DNA from: Candidatus Levyibacteriota bacterium
GTDB lineage: Bacteria > Patescibacteriota > Microgenomatia > Levybacterales > UBA12049
Length of the DNA: 25,491 nt
Assembly (NCBI GenBank): GCA_023245515.1
Contig: JAHFKE010000007.1
Coordinates: forward strand, 1-25,491
Direction: 5' to 3'
Part shown: piece by piece, positions 7,461 to 13,526 of the stretch
Layout: the number at the start of each line of letters is the position of its first letter
Numbering within the stretch: position 1 is the stretch's first letter
The notes under the pieces: generated by a model
Seen by the model: only the letters and a program-made list of their open reading frames with translations
What the model was told of the DNA's origin: nothing
Database searches by the model: none
Made by a program: the position numbers and the translations under genes

Positions 7461-8141
7461 TTATAATCTGTATTCTTTTCTACAGAAAAATAGTAACTGT
7501 TTAATAGTGTTAGATAAGCCAAGATATCTAAAAATCTCTTTATGCATATGAAGTATCTTTTGCATCCCTTTGCTAAATCCGAGTTTTTTTGTTGATCTCG
7601 TGTTGGAAGCAGATATTGGCATCCAGTAAACTTGTTTTTGTTTATCCATCATATATTGATTAAGAGCAAATTCTATTTCGTAACCTTTCGGTTTGTAGAG
7701 GGATAATGTCTGCAGGAGATCTTCCTTTTTTATAATTCGTTGACCACTTATAAGTATCGCTCCCCGAGACATTCTTGCTATGAAAGGAGGGTTTATTCTC
7801 TTAAATATAATCATATCTATACTTGTATTTTTTATGACATCTATACCTTTCTCTACCTCTTGATACTTAAGCCCTTGCAGATCTGCATCAAGAAGAAGAA
7901 TATATTCTCCTTTTGCATGGTTAAGTCCTATACCTATTGCCTGAGCTTTACCGAGATTTTTCTTGTTATGAAGAATTGCAATATTGGGGTAGCGTTGTTT
8001 TATTTGTTCAGTAGTGCCGTCAGTTGATCCATCGTCAACGAGTAGAATTTGATTAATGTCTTTTATTTTTATAGCCTCATTTAAGACCTTTATTATTCTA
8101 TCGCGTTCATTAAAAAAGGGAATAATGCAGGTGATAGTCAT
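7461..8141 (-). CDS. family 2 glycosyltransferase
   Basis: The 226-residue protein is a GT-A fold glycosyltransferase. It shows the opening strand CIIPFFNERDRI (residues 5-16), the nucleotide-binding VDDGSTDGT (35-43), a K-N-x-G-K-A sequence (61-66) and the metal-binding LLLDADLQG (82-90, D85-A-D87). It resembles the dolichyl-phosphate mannose synthase/UgtP-like branch but lacks C-terminal membrane helices. It probably moves a sugar from a nucleotide sugar to a lipid or surface glycan. The start is ATG 8141. A TATAAT box (8157-8162) lies 15 nt upstream, just outside the end of the neighbouring repeat element. The gene is AT-rich, with Lys/Ile/Asn bias stronger than the genes at 700-3300. Confidence 0.85.
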   Translation of the reverse strand: MTITCIIPFFNERDRIIKVLNEAIKIKDINQILLVDDGSTDGTTEQIKQRYPNIAILHNKKNLGKAQAIGIGLNHAKGEYILLLDADLQGLKYQEVEKGIDVIKNTSIDMIIFKRINPPFIARMSRGAILISGQRIIKKEDLLQTLSLYKPKGYEIEFALNQYMMDKQKQVYWMPISASNTRSTKKLGFSKGMQKILHMHKEIFRYLGLSNTIKQLLFFCRKEYRL

Positions 8142-8168
8142 AGCTTTCTCTGAAATATTATACAGGAA

Positions 8169-8446
8169 GTTCTAACGTACCGTTGCGGGTAAGGCATTTT
8201 TAGGCATAGATTGAATATCCCACATACAGGAAGGTTTTATCTTTGTTATGAAGGATATACACATAGTGGAGTTTCATAGAAAGGAGACGTACTAGTCACT
8301 CTGTTCCAGCACATCTCTGCCTCACCATTCGTTCAGATTTAGTATATCATTCAATAATATAGTGCTTGGGAATTTTTGGCGAAGCGATGAACCTGAGCGA
8401 AGCGAATGGTTCGTTGCAGGGGCTAAGCAACTATGCTGGTTTTATT
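8169..8446 (-). mobile_element. degenerate copy of the repeat element, no nuclease gene
   Basis: The left end (8169 onward, GTTCTAACGTACCGTTGCGG and beyond) is identical to the left end at 10616 over more than 30 bp. The right end has GCAGGGGCTAAGCAAC (8416-8431) followed by a decayed form of the terminal GTTGGAAC block. Directly before the right end is a hairpin at 8389-8412 with stem GAACC/GGTTC, unpaired TGA opposite GAA, and GC-GAA-GC at the top. This is the same design as the hairpins at 9398 and 10997. About 180 bp in the middle show no ORF or similarity to the GIY-YIG gene. It looks like an internally replaced, non-autonomous copy, and it fills the non-coding gap between the glycosyltransferase and the FMN reductase. 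Confidence 0.6.
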
Positions 8447-8448
8447 GC

Positions 8449-9048
8449 TTAAATACTTAGAGTTTTATTTTTGATTTTGTCATTATCTTGCGCGTCTTTA
8501 AGAGCTTTTGTCCACCAGAGAAGTTCATCTATCAATTTAGCAAGACGTTCATTCCAGTGACCTTTTAATACCTGTCCATTTTCATCTAAGCTATCAAGAA
8601 CATAGGTAATATGAATTGCTTCTCGAAGTGGAGCCATTTGAAGCTCTATAACGTTTTGTCGTAATTGTTCAACCGCACGGGTTCCACCGATTGCACCAGG
8701 GGCATAACTGATAAATGCCACAGGTTTTTTCACCCATTCATAATAGAGCCAATCGAGTGCATTTTTTAATACCGCTGATGTTCCATGATTATATTCAGGA
8801 GCAATGATAATAAATCCGTCTTTTGATGCAATCTTTTCTGACCATTTTTTGGCAACTTGATTGGAATAATTGCCTTTTAATCCTTCGGGAGAGTTTGATT
8901 CGTCAAAGAATGGAAGGGGGTACTCCCTGAGGTCAAGAAGTTCAAATTCTGCCTCTTTAAATTGTGCAAGTTGTGGCATGACCCATTTGGCAACTCTACC
9001 ACCACGTCTGATTTCTCTGATGCTTCCTAAAATAACTCCAATTTTCAT
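8449..9048 (-). CDS. NADPH-dependent FMN reductase family protein
   Basis: The 199-residue flavodoxin-fold protein has the phosphate-binding start VILGSIREIRRGGRVAKWV (residues 5-23). The flavin-contacting PEYNHG is at 84-89, followed by TSAVLKNALDWLYYEW, and SYAPGAIGGTRAVEQLR comes later. These are hallmarks of the NADPH-dependent FMN/azo/quinone reductase family (ArsH/Lot6-like single-domain proteins), which reduce FMN or quinones with NADPH. The C-terminal 25 residues are polar and Lys-rich. TATAAT at 9058-9063 lies 9 nt before the ATG, so the transcript is nearly leaderless. It is flanked on both sides by repeat elements. Confidence 0.88.
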   Translation of the reverse strand: MKIGVILGSIREIRRGGRVAKWVMPQLAQFKEAEFELLDLREYPLPFFDESNSPEGLKGNYSNQVAKKWSEKIASKDGFIIIAPEYNHGTSAVLKNALDWLYYEWVKKPVAFISYAPGAIGGTRAVEQLRQNVIELQMAPLREAIHITYVLDSLDENGQVLKGHWNERLAKLIDELLWWTKALKDAQDNDKIKNKTLSI

Positions 9049-9057
9049 AGTGGATAA

Positions 9058-9063
9058 ATTATA
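9058..9063 (-). promoter_or_regulatory. -10 box of the FMN reductase gene
   Basis: TATAAT on the minus strand, 9 nt before ATG 9048. It lies just outside the left end of the neighbouring GIY-YIG element, as at two other genes in this array. Confidence 0.5.
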
Positions 9064-9104
9064 GCATAGCGGTGCGGGTAAGGCGTTTTGGGCAGAATTC
9101 GAGA

Positions 9105-9341
9105 TTAAGCTAGATGCTTATTGCGAAATGCTTTTCCAGATCCTGATTTGAGATACATTTCAAATTTAATAGCTTGAGTTTTGGTAGGAAAGGCACAGTA
9201 ATAGACAAGTTTTACTGGACGAAATGGCTTGGTAGAAATATTTTTTCCTTCGTTATGATCTTTTATCCTTGTGATTAAATCTTTCGCGGAACCCGTGTAG
9301 ATATCATTGTTGGAAAGCTTGAGGAGGTAGACGTAATACAT
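9105..9341 (-). CDS. small GIY-YIG nuclease (UPF0213-like), copy 1
   Basis: The 78-residue protein is a single GIY-YIG domain. The signature strands are YYVYLLKLSNNDIYTG (residues 2-17), the catalytic Arg is in DLITRIKDHNEG (R25), and the catalytic Glu is in KFEMYLKSGSGKA (E61). The length is that of the stand-alone UvrC-N/UPF0213 family. It is 68 of 78 residues identical to the protein at 10663. Most changes are in the first half, and many silent DNA changes occur in the second half, so the protein sequence is being conserved. A strong AGGAGG lies 6-7 nt before the ATG, unlike the leaderless neighbours, and it is part of a hairpin. The last codons run into the conserved left-end repeat. It is probably a nicking or ssDNA-cutting enzyme acting on the element; the target is not known. 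Confidence 0.85.
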   Translation of the reverse strand: MYYVYLLKLSNNDIYTGSAKDLITRIKDHNEGKNISTKPFRPVKLVYYCAFPTKTQAIKFEMYLKSGSGKAFRNKHLA

Positions 9342-9347
9342 ACTTTT

Positions 9348-9371
9348 CCTCCTTCGCCAAGGCTTCGGAGG
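9348..9371 (-). promoter_or_regulatory. hairpin containing the Shine-Dalgarno of GIY-YIG copy 1
   Basis: On the minus strand CCTCC pairs with GGAGG and GCC pairs with GGC across a TT loop. Between them lies a symmetric GAA/GAA internal loop, which can form sheared G-A pairs. The GGAGG arm is the ribosome binding site, so folding should limit translation. Confidence 0.6.
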
Positions 9372-9389
9372 ACAACCTTCTTTATTATT

Positions 9390-9425
9390 TTCGGCTTGCC
9401 AGCCGAAGCTTTAGCGAAGGCTGGC
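9390..9425 (+). repeat. double-option hairpin of copy 1
   Basis: Two overlapping hairpins are possible. The first pairs TTCGGCT with AGCCGAA around TGCC (9390-9407). The second pairs GCCAGCC with GGCTGGC (9398-9425), with a GAA/GAA internal loop and GC-TTTA-GC at the top. Since AGCC is shared, only one can form at a time. Confidence 0.65.
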
Positions 9426-9477
9426 AGGGTCTGAGCAACTTTCCTTCGGCCAGCTCAGGATAAAATGTTGGAACGTA

Positions 9478-10596
9478 TTATTTAGAAAATTGTATTGTTG
9501 AGAGAACCTGATTCATCTCCGGTTCATATTCGCGTGATGCGTTTGCTATCTGGGTTGAAACATAAACATAATTATTATTGCCTAGGGTTATATAGTAATT
9601 TTTATGGGTACGGTCAACCACAAGATCTTTGCTAATTATTCGTTTCTCTTTAAAAGTTGTCACTTCTGCAGGGTATCCATTAAAAGTCGATGTGGATTTG
9701 TGCTGATCTGAAAAATAATCCGCGTCAGAAGTGTCGTAGATCTCTTTTCTTTCTTTTGCTGCTTCTCCAAGATTGATCTGAATTTCAATGACATTTCCAA
9801 AAAAATCATTGTTTGAACCATCATTATATTGCAAATAATTTGAGGTACCAAATACTCCTAGAGGAATAAGCCATGAGTTAGGTAGAGAGAGTTTAACTTG
9901 TTTGGTAGAATTTTGAATTGTTTTCCACCTTGTCGCTTTAGGAGCAGGATATTTATCATAGTTTTCAAATGTTAAACTAGTAATAAATGTATCGATATCC
10001 TTTTGTGCTTGCGGATTATCATTTGACCAAGTTATTGATAGATAAGCATGTCCATGTTTTCCAAAATCAATATAGATAAGCTTATTAGAAAGATTTACTT
10101 TTTGACCACCAGCTAAGGTTCGGTTTTCTTGATATGTTATCACCTGAGCTGGGTGACAATTTATATCCTGTGAGACTTGTTTAGTATTGGTAATATAGTG
10201 ATAAGCTTCAAACATTTTTTTATTTTTTTGAAAATCTTCCCACATTTTTTGCGCTTTTATTTTTGTATGATCCGAATAGATAGAGATACTTCCAATTTCA
10301 GGTAACGTTTCTTTCGCAGGATCGTCAAATAAATAAAACTGTGTGGAAAAGTCACTACTTTGTGTTATAGTCCATGAAGGAGGCATGTAAATAGCAAATT
10401 TTCCAGTGGAATTTTTTACTGTTGTTTGATTAGCATTTGAATAAACAGTATCACAATTAGGAGTTTTAGAAGTAAGAGGGTTAAAAAATACTACGGATGT
10501 TAAGATAACAACTGCGATTATGATTAATAACGTACCAGGTATAATTCCAAGCTTCAGATAGGAATGGTAATTATTTTGTTTTTTTTTGCTCTTCAT
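9478..10596 (-). CDS. membrane-anchored protein with two PsbP-like repeats
   Basis: The 372-residue protein has a basic N-terminus (MKSKKKQNNYHSYLK) and one membrane helix (about 17-38, IIPGTLLIIIAVVILTSVVF), so the rest should be outside the cell. The outer part holds two related domains of about 160 residues. The first has GKFAIYMPPSWTITQSSD, CHPAQVITYQENRT and a HAYLSITWSNDNP strand, ending FITSLTFE. The second has VKLSLPNSWLIPLG, FNGYPAEVTTFKEKR and NNYVYVSTQIANAS, ending VLSTIQFSK. This order resembles the PsbP/DUF1795-type fold, common in anchored proteins of unknown role in Gram-positive bacteria. TATAAT at 10604-10609 lies 7 nt before the ATG. The stop codon overlaps the terminal block of element copy 1. 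No enzymatic role is proposed. Confidence 0.65.
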   Translation of the reverse strand: MKSKKKQNNYHSYLKLGIIPGTLLIIIAVVILTSVVFFNPLTSKTPNCDTVYSNANQTTVKNSTGKFAIYMPPSWTITQSSDFSTQFYLFDDPAKETLPEIGSISIYSDHTKIKAQKMWEDFQKNKKMFEAYHYITNTKQVSQDINCHPAQVITYQENRTLAGGQKVNLSNKLIYIDFGKHGHAYLSITWSNDNPQAQKDIDTFITSLTFENYDKYPAPKATRWKTIQNSTKQVKLSLPNSWLIPLGVFGTSNYLQYNDGSNNDFFGNVIEIQINLGEAAKERKEIYDTSDADYFSDQHKSTSTFNGYPAEVTTFKEKRIISKDLVVDRTHKNYYITLGNNNYVYVSTQIANASREYEPEMNQVLSTIQFSK

Positions 10597-10603
10597 GAGT
10601 TAG

Positions 10604-10609
10604 ATTATA
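10604..10609 (-). promoter_or_regulatory. -10 box of the PsbP-like gene
   Basis: TATAAT on the minus strand, 7 nt before ATG 10596. The element end (CAACGG, 17 nt upstream) falls where a -35 box would be. The same CAACGG with 17-nt spacing occurs before the TATAAT of the glycosyltransferase gene. Confidence 0.5.
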
Positions 10610-10662
10610 TCAGAAGTTCTAACGTACCGTTGCGGGTAAGGCATTTTGGGCAGAATTCGAGA

Positions 10663-10899
10663 TTAAGCTAGATGCTTATTGCGAAATGCTTTTCCTGAAC
10701 CAGACTTAAGATACATTTCAAATTTTATTGCCTGAGTTTTTGTATTAAATGCACAATAGTAGACAAGTTTTACTGGACGAAATGGTTTCGTGGAGATATT
10801 TTTTCCTTCTTGGTGATCTTTAATTCTATTTCTGAGATCTTCAGAAGAACCAGCATAATAGTCTCCATTTGATAATTTTAGAAGGTAGGTGTAGTACAT
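10663..10899 (-). CDS. small GIY-YIG nuclease (UPF0213-like), copy 2
   Basis: The 78-residue protein is a close paralogue of the 9105 gene. Its signature strands are YYTYLLKLSNGDYYAG (2-17), with R25 in DLRNRIKDHQEG and E61 in KFEMYLKSGSG. The frame stays open upstream to 10965, but those extra residues translate the hairpin repeat. An in-frame ATG at 10899 has GGAGG 6-12 nt upstream and aligns exactly with the start of copy 1, so 10899 is the start. Ten residues differ from copy 1 (for example T16A and N30Q), nearly all before residue 31. This hints that target recognition has diverged while the core stayed the same. Confidence 0.85.
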   Translation of the reverse strand: MYYTYLLKLSNGDYYAGSSEDLRNRIKDHQEGKNISTKPFRPVKLVYYCAFNTKTQAIKFEMYLKSGSGKAFRNKHLA

Positions 10900-10905
10900 G
10901 ATATT

Positions 10906-10961
10906 CCCTCCTACGCTCCATCCTTCGCTAAAGCTATGGATGGCGAGAAAGCTACGGAGGG
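10906..10961 (-). promoter_or_regulatory. nested hairpin containing the Shine-Dalgarno of GIY-YIG copy 2
   Basis: The outer stem CCCTCC/GGAGGG (10906-10911 with 10956-10961) encloses an inner stem CCATCC/GGATGG (10918-10923 with 10938-10943). Read on the minus strand, each stem is followed by an unpaired trinucleotide pair (GTA/GTA outside, ATA opposite GAA inside) and a GC clamp. The outer arm contains the GGAGG used by the gene. Confidence 0.6.
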
Positions 10962-10987
10962 CCAACTTCTTCAGGCTTCTATATATT

Positions 10988-11024
10988 GTTGGGCTAGCCC
11001 AACGAAGCCTTGGCGAAGTTGGGC
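10988..11024 (+). repeat. three-arm competing hairpins of copy 2
   Basis: GTTGGGC (10988-10994), GCCCAAC (10997-11003) and GTTGGGC (11018-11024) allow two exclusive stems. The first two arms form a 16-bp perfect palindrome. The last two form a stem with a GAA/GAA internal loop and GCC-TT-GGC at the top (10997-11024). Confidence 0.7.
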
Positions 11025-11070
11025 AGGGGCTAAGTAACTTTGTTGGAACTTATTTTATACAAAAAAGTTA

Positions 11071-12669
11071 TCAAGAATCCTTAATTATTTCCGCTTCTAC
11101 ATCAAGTAGTTTTTGATAGTTCGGTTTTGCATTTTCAAAGAAAACATCAATTAGCAACGGAAAATCTTTCGGTCGAACACTGGCATTATCCTTATAAAGC
11201 TGTTCAATTGTAATTGTTCTTCTTTCATTTGGCCATGCTTCTTTTGTATAAGCTAACTTTCCATTTCTGCTTGCTGTATAAAATGGTTTATTTGCCATTG
11301 CGACACCAAAATCCCAATCCATCACGATCTTCGCTGCTTTCAATGTATATGAACGCAATGCTTCTTCATTAGGATTATCCAAAGCTGCCACTTCTTTTTT
11401 AATCTGTTCAAGTTTTTCTATAAAACCTCGGTTTAGTAATAGAGTCAAAAGAGTGCCGGGTTTAGGAAATTCTTTTTTGTCAAACTTTATTTTTTCTCCC
11501 AAAAGTAAAAGGCCATCAGAATAACAGATGAACCTATCCTTTTTATGTTCTTCGGCAAAAAACTCGTTCTTGCTTAAAAAAGTAACATTCATGGGTCTAA
11601 CAGTGTCATTAGAGTATGAGCCATAATCAGGTGTATCTGTAATAACATACAAGTTTATATCCGAACTGCCAGGAATAAACTCACCTCGGCCACAACTTCC
11701 GACTAAATAGATTGATACAAGTTTTTCTTTGATATTTTCTTTACAAAACTCTACAAAATCGTCAATTATTTCTTTGACAAGTGGATCAATTTTTTCCACT
11801 CTGGCATTGTTTTCGATATCAAAAGAACTCAAAAAATCGGTGTATTGAGCTGCTGTCGGTGCTAAATCTTTAGGGTCTGTGGGGATTTTGAAATGCTTGA
11901 TAAGTTTTCCTGCAATTTCTTCTATATTTTGAACCATTTCATCAATCGTAGTTTGTTGCTTTTTGCCAATTTCTTCTTGCCATTTCTTAAAGGATTCTTC
12001 ACCAATCTCAGTCATCTTTTTTTTACCGTACTCGCTTAACATGACCGGTTGGGTAGGATTAAGCATCATTCGTGACATCTTAATTTTTTGAAAATCTTCA
12101 TTTTGTCTTAATGTGCTAACAAAATGATGGTGATTGGTTCTTTTATTTAAAGCTATTGCCAGATTTCCTGAACTCCATTCTGCCAGTCGGTCATAGATAT
12201 CAATTTTCTTCAATTCAGCCTCGTTTTTATCCATAAAAGGTTTATACTTTATATCTTTTGGATCTTTTTTTTGATTATCTTGTGCGGTTTCTGGTACTAA
12301 GAGTAGGAGTGCTATCATCCGAAAGAGTTTATCTTTAATCTGATGAACCTGATCCAAAAAAATACCGTTATAATAACCGATTACTTCTTCGGGTTGATGA
12401 ACTTTTTCATCGATTTTTATTTCATTTTTAACCTCTGAAAGTAAATGTGTCGTCAATTTTACTTCATCAATTACTCTTTCAAGATCACTGCAATACTCTT
12501 GTCTTCTCGAAACAACTTTACGATTTTTAGTAATTCTGTCCATTGCTGTGTAGGCGGGTTCTTCCATTTCTTTTTGGATACTAAAAAAAAGTAATCCGGT
12601 ATTAAGTTGCGATAGCTTACTACTCGCGGTAAGAGTTGAAGATGATCTATTTGGTGAGTCAGTTTTCAT
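11071..12669 (-). CDS. HEPN plus nucleotidyltransferase (MNT-like) two-domain protein, catalytic residues altered
   Basis: The start is ATG 12669, preceded by AGGAGG inside the end of the upstream gene; the open frame up to 12792 only shadows that gene. The 532-residue protein has a helical N-terminal half. Its KRTNHHHFVS (R177 to H182) fits the R-x4-H motif of HEPN RNases, and YYNGIFLDQVHQIKDKLFRM fits a HEPN helix. The second half holds a minimal-nucleotidyltransferase signature starting G324-S325 (GSCGRGEFIPGSSDINLYVI). The usual D-x-D is D337-I-N339, and the later Asp position appears to be N361 (MNVTFLS), so two of three metal ligands look lost. MNT-HEPN pairs are known toxin-antitoxin systems in which MNT modifies HEPN; here both seem to be in one chain. 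It is co-transcribed with the 12671 gene. The HEPN call is less certain than the NT call. Confidence 0.6.
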   Translation of the reverse strand: MKTDSPNRSSSTLTASSKLSQLNTGLLFFSIQKEMEEPAYTAMDRITKNRKVVSRRQEYCSDLERVIDEVKLTTHLLSEVKNEIKIDEKVHQPEEVIGYYNGIFLDQVHQIKDKLFRMIALLLLVPETAQDNQKKDPKDIKYKPFMDKNEAELKKIDIYDRLAEWSSGNLAIALNKRTNHHHFVSTLRQNEDFQKIKMSRMMLNPTQPVMLSEYGKKKMTEIGEESFKKWQEEIGKKQQTTIDEMVQNIEEIAGKLIKHFKIPTDPKDLAPTAAQYTDFLSSFDIENNARVEKIDPLVKEIIDDFVEFCKENIKEKLVSIYLVGSCGRGEFIPGSSDINLYVITDTPDYGSYSNDTVRPMNVTFLSKNEFFAEEHKKDRFICYSDGLLLLGEKIKFDKKEFPKPGTLLTLLLNRGFIEKLEQIKKEVAALDNPNEEALRSYTLKAAKIVMDWDFGVAMANKPFYTASRNGKLAYTKEAWPNERRTITIEQLYKDNASVRPKDFPLLIDVFFENAKPNYQKLLDVEAEIIKDS

Positions 12670-12670
12670 A

Positions 12671-13351
12671 TTACCTCCTATAGAGATTGACAGTCGTTTC
12701 CGGTAAACCTCCCACAAACCATATCTCTTTATACCTTGTTGACTCCAAAAACTCCATTTCGGTTTCAATAAAATGCTGTAAGTCTTCGACACGTACTCCT
12801 AACCAACCATCAAGTAATAAAATAGTTTCTTGGCGAAGCTCGACGGGATATTTCAACTTGCTTTCGATAGCTCTTTTTGTAGCGTCGTGGTGCTTGTCAA
12901 ATCCTGTACCATGACGCTCAAAGTATTTATTTTTTCCTAGCTCTCTCCAGGGCTCATCATCGGATACTCTTATTTGCAAGGCGATTTCTTCGTTTGTATC
13001 AGTTTCTACGACTATAACATCAATATGGCTATCAGTCTCCGGTTGCTCTTGAGCAACTATAAACTTTCTACCAGTTTTATTATTAAATGCCGTTAAAAAT
13101 CTATTGGCTACGCGTATTTCTTGTTCTTGCTTACTTAAAGTTCTCTTTGGTTTTTGTTTTACTGTGTATTTTTCGTCAACTTTTCCATCATTAAAGTCTG
13201 CTGCTAGCTCATGGTCATCCGCTACGTCACGGATCGCTTTTGTATTGCCATTGGTATCTCTCGCAATTATATTGAGACTGTCGGTGGTAGTAACGGTATC
13301 AGTGAGATTTATAAACTTATCAATTGTTTTATTAAATAACTTTTTGAACAT
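12671..13351 (-). CDS. unknown protein, possibly nuclease-like, paired with the HEPN-NT gene
   Basis: The 226-residue protein has a variable N-terminus (about 1-75, with a Thr/Asp-rich stretch) and a more conserved-looking core. This runs from KQEQEIRVANRFLTAFNNKT through SHIDVIVVETDTNEEIALQI and DEPWRELGKNKYFERHGTGF to the end. An acidic residue in a DVIVVE strand, then a hydrophobic strand ending Q-I-R about 14 residues later, is loosely like a PD-(D/E)xK nuclease core, but the match is weak. LDGWLGVRVEDLQHFI and KEIWFVGG follow. Its stop is 1 nt before the start of the HEPN-NT gene, whose Shine-Dalgarno lies inside this gene. The two are an obligate operon. No family is recognised with confidence. 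Confidence 0.5.
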   Translation of the reverse strand: MFKKLFNKTIDKFINLTDTVTTTDSLNIIARDTNGNTKAIRDVADDHELAADFNDGKVDEKYTVKQKPKRTLSKQEQEIRVANRFLTAFNNKTGRKFIVAQEQPETDSHIDVIVVETDTNEEIALQIRVSDDEPWRELGKNKYFERHGTGFDKHHDATKRAIESKLKYPVELRQETILLLDGWLGVRVEDLQHFIETEMEFLESTRYKEIWFVGGLPETTVNLYRR

Positions 13352-13369
13352 AGCTTTATGGATTTTTAA

Positions 13370-13492
13370 TTACCTTTTTATGTTTTTGGGGGTGGCGGCA
13401 GCCTTGCGTTCAAAGTTCCATATCTTAATATCTCCGAAATTGATCTCGTCAAGGTTATCAAGATGTAGGTAGGGGAAATATACAATTTGCAT
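13370..13492 (-). CDS. 40-aa ORF, probable N-terminal fragment of a longer family
   Basis: An ATG frame encodes MQIVYFPYLHLDNLDEINFG and continues DIKIWNFERKAAATPKNIKR before a TAA. Its composition is strongly protein-like. From memory, longer Patescibacteria hypothetical proteins begin with a similar YFPY-x-LD...INFGDIKIWNF segment, so this may be a truncated gene. TATAAT at 13507-13512 lies 14 nt before the ATG, and the next gene starts 18 nt after the stop. It is therefore probably the first reading frame of the HEPN-NT operon transcript. The family memory is unverified. Confidence 0.4.
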   Translation of the reverse strand: MQIVYFPYLHLDNLDEINFGDIKIWNFERKAAATPKNIKR

Positions 13493-13506
13493 TTACAATT
13501 TACGAA

Positions 13507-13512
13507 ATTATA
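13507..13512 (-). promoter_or_regulatory. -10 box of the HEPN-NT operon
   Basis: TATAAT on the minus strand, 14 nt before ATG 13492. No Rho-independent terminator is visible between here and the start of the 12671-13351 gene, so it probably drives the whole three-frame operon. Confidence 0.45.
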
Positions 13513-13526
13513 GCAGAGGGGAAAGT

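Larger units (their letters stand above)
9071..9474 (-). mobile_element. GIY-YIG-associated repeat element, copy 1
   Basis: The element runs from the left-end block (GTGCGGGTAAGGC, 9072 onward) to the terminal GTTGGAAC at 9467-9474. It contains the GIY-YIG gene 9105-9341, a hairpin at 9348-9371 that holds the Shine-Dalgarno, a second hairpin at 9398-9425, and the GCAGGGTCTGAGCAAC block. Its first bases (GTTCTAAC in copy 2) are lost or altered. The segment 9071-9137 matches 10628-10694 with about two differences. No terminal transposase other than the nuclease is present. Whether the unit moves on its own is inference. Confidence 0.6.
10616..11049 (-). mobile_element. GIY-YIG-associated repeat element, copy 2 (most complete)
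   Basis: This 434-bp unit has both ends intact. GTTCTAAC is at 10616-10623 and GTTGGAAC at 11042-11049, an imperfect inverted pair (7 of 8). Inside these, a second conserved block lies at each side (GTTGCGGGTAAGGC on the left, GCAGGGGCTAAGTAAC on the right). Between them are the GIY-YIG gene, a Shine-Dalgarno hairpin at 10906-10961 and a hairpin group at 10988-11024. The unit fills the whole space between the stop of the HEPN-NT gene and the promoter of the PsbP-like gene. Confidence 0.65.

Noticed and set aside
10900..10965. N-terminal extension of GIY-YIG copy 2 (frame open to 10965)
   Set aside because: The added residues translate the hairpin repeat; the ATG at 10899 has GGAGG upstream and aligns with the start of copy 1.
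8169..11049. Integron cassette array with attC sites
   Set aside because: The GTTNNAAC ends and alternating genes recall cassettes, but attC sites are short folded sites without a gene inside, no integrase of the integron type is seen, and the element holds its own GIY-YIG gene.
12670..12792. Longer start for the HEPN-NT gene
   Set aside because: It overlaps the upstream gene in another frame, while ATG 12669 has AGGAGG at proper spacing.
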